64,000 bases of DNA from Bifidobacterium thermophilum DSM 20210 (lineage in GTDB: Bacteria > Actinomycetota > Actinomycetes > Actinomycetales > Bifidobacteriaceae), in contig JDUB01000012.1 of assembly GCA_000771265.1 (NCBI GenBank), forward strand, positions 42,446-106,445, given 5' to 3'. Position 1 is the stretch's first letter, and each line of letters begins with the position of its first letter. Below, in pieces: positions 57,472 through 64,000 of this stretch. The position numbers and the translations under genes are program-made. The notes below the pieces were generated by a model, which was not told where the DNA came from, made no database searches, and saw only the letters and a list, made by a program, of their open reading frames with translations.

Positions 57472-59351
57472 GCCGGACGTCAACCGGAGTGCGGCTCGAT
57501 GGCCGCCACGATTTGAGACTGCTGCCCGTCGCCATTGCCATGTGGGCGGGGGAGCTCGCCGCCTCGGCAGTCTGCAACCGTGCCAACCTCGCTTCCGGCG
57601 CCTCCCCGGGCGCCACGGTATGGACGGCGTCCATGATGCCCGTTCTTCTTGTGGTTTTTCCTGCCAGCCTCGCATTGCTCGCAGCGATGATATATGCCCG
57701 ACGCAGCCTTGCCTGCATTATCCGCACCGCTTGGCGGGGCACGGTTCCCACAGGCGCAGGCATCGTGCTGCTAGTCATGGTCCTTACGGCGAGCGGGGCG
57801 GGAATACTGGTCTCAAGCGCCCACCAGCGGACGCAACAACGTGATCCGGCCATGCGTATTGCCCAACAGGCATCAGCGTCGCGACTGTCCACGCTTGATA
57901 TGCACATCGACACGCCGATGACCGCATCATCGAGACGCGGAGCCGATTGCCAGGCGGATGTCACCATCATCGGCGTGCATGAAGCCGCACGCGTGACACC
58001 CTCGCATGCGAGCGCACGGCTGTTCGCCAACGGCGACACCTGTATCAGCCTTGACCACGGCATGCGGATTCGCACACAAGCAAGCGTGAGCCCAGCCGCA
58101 TTCGGCAGTCGACCGTTGTGGGTGGATGACCTTACCCACACTGGGATTACGCGCGCGCCGCAACCTGCCCGCTCTCTTGCCAATCGGATGCGCCACCGCT
58201 TCGCCGCCGTGACTGCGAGATTGTCCGATCAGGGCAGGATTCTCGTGCCGGGATTGACCTGCGGCTTGCTCGGACAGGATTACATCGGCCCGGGATCCTT
58301 GGAACAGCCGGACACCACGTATGCGGCACGGGTCGAACAGGAATTCCGCACGAGTGGCATCATGCACCTGATGGCCGTGTCCGGCGGACATTTCATCCTC
58401 GTCGCCCAACTGGCCCAATGGCTGGGCGCCGCCATCCGCCTGCCACGCCCTGTTGCCGCAATTGGCGTTATCGCAGCTTATCAGGGGCTCGCCATCCTCG
58501 TGTACCCGTCAGATTCCGTGCTGCGCGCCCAGATCATGGGAACGTTCAGCGCCATCGGCATGCTTTTCGGTCGTCCGCCGCAGACCGCCAGTGCGCTCGC
58601 ATGGACCACGATTATGGTGTTGGCGCTTGCTCCGGGAAAATCCGCAAGCTACGGGTATGCGCTTTCCAGTGCGGCGGTGCTCGGCATCACTCTGTGCACC
58701 CCGCCGTTGCAACGGCGATTGGATCGCCGACTGCCGCACACAGCAAGTCAAGCGGTCGCAACGACCCTGTCCGCGCAGATATTCACCTTGCCCATACAAA
58801 TCCTTATGGAACCGCAGATCCCGCTGCTGTCCGTCCTTGCCAACATCATGGTGGCGCCGTTTGTCAGCTGGGCCACCATCACGGGGCTGATTGCGCTGAT
58901 ACTCGCGCCGTTCGTGCCGGCTTTGGCGTTCGCGGCCGCATGGCTGGCTAGTTGCGGTACCGCCATCATGGCGTGGACCGCCCATGTGTGCGCGGCCCCG
59001 GATTGGACAGCGTTGGCATGGCCGTCCGGCATCCCGGGGGCGCTACTGGCACTCGCCGTGCAAGCGGTCATCGCGTTGCTGCCCGGCATCATCCGTTTGG
59101 GTGCGCATGCCATAGGCGACCGTGCAATCCGCTATGGTCGCCCGCGAGCGGGCCGGGAACAATCCGGGCAGGATACATGCACCTTCATGAATCCCGGACA
59201 CGCACGACGGCCGCACCCGCCGATCGCGGGCAACAGCCGTGCGGGTTGCACTCCGGCGGGACGCCCATGGCGGGCATGCGGGAAGATTGGGGCATGGCTT
59301 GCCGAAACACGCGGTATGATCGACGACCAATGGCACCGGCACAATCGATGA
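57468..59351 (+). CDS. comEC: ComEC/Rec2-family DNA uptake channel protein without a beta-lactamase domain
   Basis: 627 residues, integral membrane. The Competence domain is recognisable from SGIMHLMAVSGGHFILVAQL (near residue 300) through SVLRAQIMG, with about ten helices to residue 530. A soluble OB-like N-terminal segment (about 140-230) precedes it. The C-terminal metallo-beta-lactamase domain of many ComEC proteins is absent; instead there is a 90-residue polar basic tail. It is coupled to comEA by a 4-base ATGA overlap and lies just upstream of holA, a common order in Gram-positives. Confidence 0.88.
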   Translation: MSRTSTGVRLDGRHDLRLLPVAIAMWAGELAASAVCNRANLASGASPGATVWTASMMPVLLVVFPASLALLAAMIYARRSLACIIRTAWRGTVPTGAGIVLLVMVLTASGAGILVSSAHQRTQQRDPAMRIAQQASASRLSTLDMHIDTPMTASSRRGADCQADVTIIGVHEAARVTPSHASARLFANGDTCISLDHGMRIRTQASVSPAAFGSRPLWVDDLTHTGITRAPQPARSLANRMRHRFAAVTARLSDQGRILVPGLTCGLLGQDYIGPGSLEQPDTTYAARVEQEFRTSGIMHLMAVSGGHFILVAQLAQWLGAAIRLPRPVAAIGVIAAYQGLAILVYPSDSVLRAQIMGTFSAIGMLFGRPPQTASALAWTTIMVLALAPGKSASYGYALSSAAVLGITLCTPPLQRRLDRRLPHTASQAVATTLSAQIFTLPIQILMEPQIPLLSVLANIMVAPFVSWATITGLIALILAPFVPALAFAAAWLASCGTAIMAWTAHVCAAPDWTALAWPSGIPGALLALAVQAVIALLPGIIRLGAHAIGDRAIRYGRPRAGREQSGQDTCTFMNPGHARRPHPPIAGNSRAGCTPAGRPWRACGKIGAWLAETRGMIDDQWHRHNR

Positions 59352-59413
59352 CTTGTCGCATCCCGATACCTCACACACCCGAAGATGTCCACCGATACAG
59401 CGAGATTGGAACC

Positions 59414-60397
59414 ATGGCAGCCATGAAACACACTTTCCCGCCGTTTTACATTGTCTGCGGCGGGGATTCCTACCTCAACGAGGAAGCCGTACGCGATATG
59501 CGCCGACAGGCCTCAGCCGCGCGGCCCGACGCAGAAACCGTGGAGCTCGATGCCTCAACGGCAGACCGTTACGCCTTCGACGAAGCCGTCAGTCCCTCGC
59601 TGCTGTCGCCCGTATCCATCGTGACTGTCACCAATATGCAGAACGCCGACGAACAGCTCGGCGACAGCATGGTCGCCTACTGCAAGCAGGCAGTCGCCGA
59701 CCCCGGGCAGGCAAGCATTGTCATCGCCCAGCATGAAGGCGGCCCCAAAGGCAAACGGCTGCTCGACGAGCTCACTCGCGCCGGAGCGCGTGTCGATAAG
59801 CCAGCCGACCTGAAAAATCCGAAGGCGAAAGTCCAGTTCGTCACCTCGCAATTCGAACAACGGCACCGGCGGATTGAGCCTGCGGCCGCGCAGCAACTTG
59901 TCGCGGTCCTTGGAGAGCGTACTGGCGAGCTCGCCGCCATGTGCGAACAATTGTGCTTCGATTTCGACGATGACCCCATCGGGCTTGATCGTGTGAACCA
60001 GTACCTGACCGCCAACCCGCAGGTCACCGGCTTCACCGTCGCCGACACCGCCATGGCGGGCAACACCACACAAGCCATCATCGCCATGCGATCGGCTGTC
60101 CAACAGGGCACCGACCCGATCGCGCTCATCGGCGCGCTCGCCCTGAAACTGCGCACCATCGCCAAGGCGTCAGCCGTGCGAGCGGGCACCATTTCCGTGG
60201 CTGAAGCGAAAACCAACCCGTGGGTCATGCGCAACACCATGCGCCAGCTGACCGGTTGGACCTCCGCAGGGCTGTCCGCATGCATCCAACAGCTCGCGTG
60301 GGCCGACGAACAAAGCAAAACCAACGGCGGCGACCCCGTATACGCGCTCGAACAAGCCATCCAACTCATCGCCCGCAAAGGCAGGCCAATGGCCTGA
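59414..60397 (+). CDS. holA: DNA polymerase III, delta subunit
   Basis: 327-residue clamp-loader subunit that opens the beta sliding clamp. The early FYIVCGGDSYLNEEAVRDM and SVVTVTN-equivalent (VSIVTVTNMQNADEQ), then the AQHEGGPKGKRLLDELTRAGARV and the C-terminal ALALKLRTIAKASAVRAG collar are typical. ATG 59414 is chosen after GGAacc; the frame is open upstream in the comEC shadow. The comEC-holA order is widely conserved. Confidence 0.92.
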   Translation: MAAMKHTFPPFYIVCGGDSYLNEEAVRDMRRQASAARPDAETVELDASTADRYAFDEAVSPSLLSPVSIVTVTNMQNADEQLGDSMVAYCKQAVADPGQASIVIAQHEGGPKGKRLLDELTRAGARVDKPADLKNPKAKVQFVTSQFEQRHRRIEPAAAQQLVAVLGERTGELAAMCEQLCFDFDDDPIGLDRVNQYLTANPQVTGFTVADTAMAGNTTQAIIAMRSAVQQGTDPIALIGALALKLRTIAKASAVRAGTISVAEAKTNPWVMRNTMRQLTGWTSAGLSACIQQLAWADEQSKTNGGDPVYALEQAIQLIARKGRPMA

Positions 60398-60441
60398 ACA
60401 AGAACCGGACACACCGAACAACCAGACATCGAGAACACGCC

Positions 60442-61119
60442 ATGACACACACCATCAATCCAAACACCAGCGATGCTGGCACAACCCATACCAACTTGGG
60501 CGACGCCGACACACCCCACAGCGAGACCGGCACGACGCTGAGCGTCGAAGTCCCCACCGCCGACGCGATGCGCGCGCTCGGCATCCGCATCGGCAGCATG
60601 CTGCACGGCGGTGACGTCCTGCTCCTGTCCGGGCCGCTGGGAGCCGGGAAAACCACACTCGCCCAAGGTATCGGCGCCGGACTGCACGCCGACGAGCCCG
60701 TCGTGTCGCCCACGTTCACCATCGCACGCGAACTGCACGGCCAATTCGCAGACGGTACGCCGGCAACACTCATCCATGTCGACGCCTACCGGCTGGGTGG
60801 AAACGCGTACGCGCCGGGACAAGACAGCGTGGACCGGCTGCTTGACGAGCTCGAATCCATCGGCCTTGACGAAGAACTCGACAACCCGAGCGACAACACC
60901 GTGATCCTCATGGAATGGGGCGAGCAAATGGCTGCCGCGCTCGCCGACGAACGGCTCGACATCCACATCGGCAGGCCCTTGCCAGCCGCCCCGCACACTG
61001 ACAGGGGAGCAGAAAGCGCCACGCCGGAACTGACCAGCGACGGCATCAGAACCGTCGAACTCATTCCCATCGGTAAACCATGGCAGCGACGGATTGACGC
61101 CATAGCTGACCTCCGGTAA
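60442..61119 (+). CDS. tsaE: tRNA threonylcarbamoyladenosine biosynthesis ATPase TsaE
   Basis: 225 residues. A P-loop GPLGAGKTTLAQGIG (near residue 70) is followed by the TsaE-specific SPTFTIARELHG and HVDAYRLGG motifs and by ILMEWGEQM. It works with TsaB and TsaD to form t6A37 on ANN-reading tRNAs. The first 30 residues are polar and not conserved-looking. ATG 60442 has only a weak ribosome site. Confidence 0.94.
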   Translation: MTHTINPNTSDAGTTHTNLGDADTPHSETGTTLSVEVPTADAMRALGIRIGSMLHGGDVLLLSGPLGAGKTTLAQGIGAGLHADEPVVSPTFTIARELHGQFADGTPATLIHVDAYRLGGNAYAPGQDSVDRLLDELESIGLDEELDNPSDNTVILMEWGEQMAAALADERLDIHIGRPLPAAPHTDRGAESATPELTSDGIRTVELIPIGKPWQRRIDAIADLR

Positions 61120-61224
61120 GCGCCGTTCACGTTTTTGCCCGGGCGCTGCAAACTTCAACGCCCGAGCATCACCCGCGCGACAAGAGTAAAGTAACTGAGG
61201 ATCCGCAAACACGCAGGAGGCACC

Positions 61225-62106
61225 ATGACGCATACGCTGGTCATTGACACATCATATGGTTCGACGGTGGGGCTCGTCGGGCACGAGCCCATCATCGAAA
61301 CCGACTCGCGAACCCATGTCGAACGCCTCCAAGTCAATATCAGCCGCGCCTGCGAGCAGGCGAACATCCAGCCGCAGAACATTAGCCGCATCATCGTAGG
61401 CACCGGTCCGGGGCCGTTTACCGGGCTCAGGGCGGGAATCGTCACCGCCAAGGCGCTCGCTTTTGCGACCGGTGCCCAGCTGATCGGGCAGAACATTCTC
61501 GACGCGCAGGTGCTACTCGGCCTCCTGCGCAAGGAAGACGGCAGCCTCACATCTATCACCGGCGAACAGGCGCAAGATGACGACCCCGATCCGGATGGGC
61601 CGCACAGGCTCATTCTTGCCGTCAACGATGCCAGGCGCCGCCAACTGTACTTCCAGCTCGTCGACGCGCAAGCCTACCTCAACGCGTTGCGCACCTCGCA
61701 ACCCGTGGAAGAACGCGGCCGTATCGCCACATTGATCGGCATGGATATTGACTATCCGAACAATATCGTGCAACGGGTGAACGCCGTCGTCCAACAGCTG
61801 CGGGAGGCCGACGGGCGCGGCAGACAGATTGACATCATCGTCGACGTCATCGGACATGGTGCCCAACGTTACAGCCAAGCTTGGAACCAGCTTGAACACC
61901 CGGGCACCGTCCTCGATGCATCCCTGCCGGAACAAGGCGAACCAGGGTTGCGGGCCTTCTCTGAACTGGCCCTGACCCAGCTCAACGCGGGAGCAACCCC
62001 GGCAAGCGCAGAACCCCTGTATCTGCGCCGGCCCGACGTGTCCATCCCCAATCCGCTCAAACACGTGCTCAACCACGGCGCCGCAACCGCAGCCGACATC
62101 CGTTGA
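61225..62106 (+). CDS. tsaB: tRNA threonylcarbamoyladenosine biosynthesis protein TsaB
   Basis: 293-residue ASKHA-fold partner of TsaD. Visible: MTHTLVIDTSYGSTVGLVG, IIVGTGPGPFTGLRAGIVTAKALAF. It is longer than the usual 230 residues because of insertions (for example DDDPDPDGPHR near residue 118). A strong AGGAGG precedes ATG 61225. Second gene of the tsaE-tsaB-rimI-tsaD row. Confidence 0.93.
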   Translation: MTHTLVIDTSYGSTVGLVGHEPIIETDSRTHVERLQVNISRACEQANIQPQNISRIIVGTGPGPFTGLRAGIVTAKALAFATGAQLIGQNILDAQVLLGLLRKEDGSLTSITGEQAQDDDPDPDGPHRLILAVNDARRRQLYFQLVDAQAYLNALRTSQPVEERGRIATLIGMDIDYPNNIVQRVNAVVQQLREADGRGRQIDIIVDVIGHGAQRYSQAWNQLEHPGTVLDASLPEQGEPGLRAFSELALTQLNAGATPASAEPLYLRRPDVSIPNPLKHVLNHGAATAADIR

Positions 62107-62149
62107 CCACGTAGCTGAACCGGAACACAAGACATACGGACCGACAGCC

Positions 62150-62704
62150 ATGATTGTCGACTACACCACACTCGAACGCGAACCGCTGATCGCCACGCTC
62201 GCCGGGCTCGAACGCGACCTGTTCGGGCGCGGATCGTGGACAAGCACCATGATTCGCCAAGAACTCGACGCACCCGCGCGCACGTATCTAATTGATATCG
62301 TTTCTGATTCCGACATCGACCATTCGACGGCGGCACAGCCCGGAACCCTGCCCATCCGCGGATATGCCGGCTACTGGTACGACGGTGATGACGCTGAAAT
62401 CATGACCATAGGCGTCGCCCGCCAATACCAAGGCCAGGGCATCGCCACACGGCTGATGGGCGGGCTGATCGGCCGCGCGCGAACGCAAGGTGCCCGTCGC
62501 ATCCTGCTCGAAGTGCGCGTCGACAATGAACCCGCACTGGCGCTGTACCGGCATCAAGGGTTCACCACGCTCGGCAGGCGCAAACACTACTATCAGCCGG
62601 ACAACGTCGACGCCTACACTATGGCGCTCGATTTGACGCCGCATATCGCCGGATTTGCGCTTTCCAGTGATGATGCGACGGGCGGCATGCGGCATGATCC
62701 GTGA
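62150..62704 (+). CDS. rimI: GNAT N-acetyltransferase, RimI-like
   Basis: 184 residues. The acetyl-CoA site is visible in ITIGVARQYQGQGIATRLMGG-like residues (GVARQYQGQGIATRLM) and the following LLEVRVDNEPALALYRHQGFTTLGRRKHYY signature of RimI. It may acetylate ribosomal protein S18 or other N-termini. The gene order tsaB-rimI-tsaD is conserved across many bacteria. The ribosome site at ATG 62150 is weak. Confidence 0.92.
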   Translation: MIVDYTTLEREPLIATLAGLERDLFGRGSWTSTMIRQELDAPARTYLIDIVSDSDIDHSTAAQPGTLPIRGYAGYWYDGDDAEIMTIGVARQYQGQGIATRLMGGLIGRARTQGARRILLEVRVDNEPALALYRHQGFTTLGRRKHYYQPDNVDAYTMALDLTPHIAGFALSSDDATGGMRHDP

Positions 62705-62797
62705 GACGCCTTGAGAAACATACGAACAGCACGAAAAACAGCAAGCGTGAACGGCACGCAGCGCAACGCATATGATCAGCATCCAAAGGAATCAACC

Positions 62798-63841
62798 ATG
62801 AACCAGCCAACCATTCTCGGCATTGAATCCACCTGCGACGAAACCGCCGCAGCCATCGTTCAGGGCAACACTCTGTTATCCAACGTCGTCTCCTCATCCA
62901 TGAACGAGCATGCGCGCTACGGCGGAGTCATCCCCGAAATCGCCTCACGCGCTCATGCCGAAGCCTTCGTCCCGTGCGTCCAACAGGCGCTCGCGGATGC
63001 CGGGCTTGAGCTTTCCGACGTCGACGCTATTGCCGTGTCCGCAGGTCCAGGCCTCGCCGGATGCCTCGCCGTCGGGGTTTCCGGGGCCAAAGCGCTTGCG
63101 TGGGCTGCGCACAAACCGATTTACGGTATCAATCATGTCATCGGGCATATTGCGGTTACGCAGCTGCAATTCGGCGCATTTCCGCCGGACACGCTCGCGC
63201 TGATTGTTTCCGGCGGGCATACGTCACTGCTGCATGTCGAGGATGTCGCGCGGCATATTGATGTCGTTGGCACCACGCTCGATGATGCGGCGGGGGAGTG
63301 CTTCGACAAGGTCGCCCGCCTGTTGGGATTCCCGTATCCGGGTGGCCCGCATATCGACCGGCACGCGCAGCAGGGCAATCCGCATGCCATCCGCGTGCCC
63401 CAAGGGTTGACGCAGGGTAAGGCCGGACGGGAGCATCCGTACGATTTCAGCTTCTCCGGTGTGAAAACCGCTGTCGCCCGGTGGATCGAGGAGCAGCAGG
63501 CCGAAGGACGAGCCATCCCGGTGGATGACGTGTGTGCGTCGTTGGCGGATTCCGTGGCGAGCGTGTTGGCCCGCAAGGCGATGCACGGCTGCGAACAATA
63601 TGGGTCGAAGACGTTGATCGTCGGCGGTGGTTTTTCGGCGAACTCCCAGTTGCGAGCCAAGCTGCTTGAAGAAGGAGAGCGTTGCGGGGTGGAGGTTCGT
63701 ATCCCGCAGATCAAGCTGTGCACAGACAACGGGGCGATGGTTGCGATGCTTGGTGTGAATCTGGTCGAGGCTGGAGTCAAGCCGTCCGACCCGGATTTCC
63801 CGATCGACTCGGCCATGCCGCTGACGACGATTAGTGTGTGA
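62798..63841 (+). CDS. tsaD: tRNA N6-adenosine threonylcarbamoyltransferase TsaD
   Basis: 347-residue Kae1/Qri7 family enzyme transferring the threonylcarbamoyl group to A37. Visible: ILGIESTCDETAAAIV, the metal-binding HxxxH in GINHVIGHIAV, ALIVSGGHTSLL and DDAAGECFDKVARLLG with the GGGFSANSQLR loop. ATG 62798 follows AAAGGA; the longer frame to 62711 is not family-like. Its stop overlaps a TGTGAA-N6-CTCGCA palindrome at 63837. Confidence 0.96.
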   Translation: MNQPTILGIESTCDETAAAIVQGNTLLSNVVSSSMNEHARYGGVIPEIASRAHAEAFVPCVQQALADAGLELSDVDAIAVSAGPGLAGCLAVGVSGAKALAWAAHKPIYGINHVIGHIAVTQLQFGAFPPDTLALIVSGGHTSLLHVEDVARHIDVVGTTLDDAAGECFDKVARLLGFPYPGGPHIDRHAQQGNPHAIRVPQGLTQGKAGREHPYDFSFSGVKTAVARWIEEQQAEGRAIPVDDVCASLADSVASVLARKAMHGCEQYGSKTLIVGGGFSANSQLRAKLLEEGERCGVEVRIPQIKLCTDNGAMVAMLGVNLVEAGVKPSDPDFPIDSAMPLTTISV

Positions 63842-63956
63842 ACGGATTCTCGCAACTCTCACAATTGTGGGGGCTTGGCTCGGGGAATTGGCTTGGGAGA
63901 CTGACTTCTGCTTGTTCTGCTTGTGCAGCGGGGCTCTGTGTGAGCCAATCCTCACA
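63837..63956. repeat. TGTGAG-type palindromes after tsaD
   Basis: TGTGAA-N6-CTCGCA (63837-63854) overlaps the tsaD stop, and TGTGAG-N6-CTCACA (63939-63956) is a perfect pair of 6-bp arms. They match the elements of the array at 576-895, though the step here is 102 bp. The sequence to 64000 shows no gene; more units may lie beyond the edge. Confidence 0.75.
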
Positions 63957-64000
63957 TGGATTGTGTCTTGACCGGTCATGGGGCTAATTCTGATTGAAAT

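Overview
The window reads as a chromosomal segment of a Bifidobacterium-type actinobacterium. It is GC-rich, nearly all genes are housekeeping genes with strong bifidobacterial/actinobacterial character, and it carries the complete run argC-argJ-argB-argD-argF-argR-argG-argH. There is no phage, insertion sequence, integrase or CRISPR-cas signature. The species cannot be fixed from the sequence alone.

Layout. 1-387: 3' strand-reversed fragment of a YwlG/DUF436 gene cut by the window edge. 388-929: non-coding, holding an array of palindromes with an exact 73-bp period. 930-5583: SpoU-type RNA methyltransferase, then pheS-pheT. 5780-6577: DUF4190 membrane protein. 6642-16154: arginine biosynthesis, in two transcription units each preceded by tandem ARG-box-like palindromes (argCJBDFR with a terminator, then argG-argH). 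16160-19058: HD-domain protein, CmpB-like membrane protein and a lipoprotein with a Q/P-rich tail. 19198-24860: tyrS, a very Arg/Gly/His/Asp-rich TPR protein, a NagD-like phosphatase, a small orphan protein and tlyA. 24824-28048 (minus): a bactofilin-like protein and a TrkH/TrkA potassium uptake pair. 28180-31609: nadK, recN and a HAD hydrolase. 31776-35382: orphan GntR/YtrA-type regulator, thrC (minus), proA. 35481-41146: a hypothetical gene, nadD, prs, tRNA-Gln, glmU, rsfS and a histidine phosphatase. 41575-44602: AmmeMemoRadiSam module (MEMO1-AMMECR1 fusion plus radical SAM enzyme). 44697-49632: PPOX-fold protein, EamA transporter, HAD phosphatase, a Ser-rich membrane protein and a CadD-like transporter. 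49995-51590: tRNA-Ala and tRNA-Arg around repeat-rich DNA. 51591-56593: corA-type transporter, a solitary solute-binding lipoprotein and leuS. 56692-63841: comEA-comEC-holA followed by the tRNA t6A cluster tsaE-tsaB-rimI-tsaD.

How the parts work together. The arginine block converts N-acetylglutamate to arginine under its own ArgR repressor. pheST, tyrS, leuS, three tRNAs, RNA methyltransferases, rsfS and tsaBDE serve translation. glmU, prs, nadD and nadK supply cell-wall and nucleotide cofactors.

The least understood elements are two. One is the AmmeMemoRadiSam pair, a conserved system whose reaction I do not know, here with a two-domain fusion and an acidic His/Cys linker. The other is a set of intergenic palindrome arrays of unrelated sequence whose repeat periods are 73 bp or 52 bp, close to whole numbers of DNA helical turns. 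Three genes also show a -10 hexamer placed exactly where leaderless transcripts would be expected.
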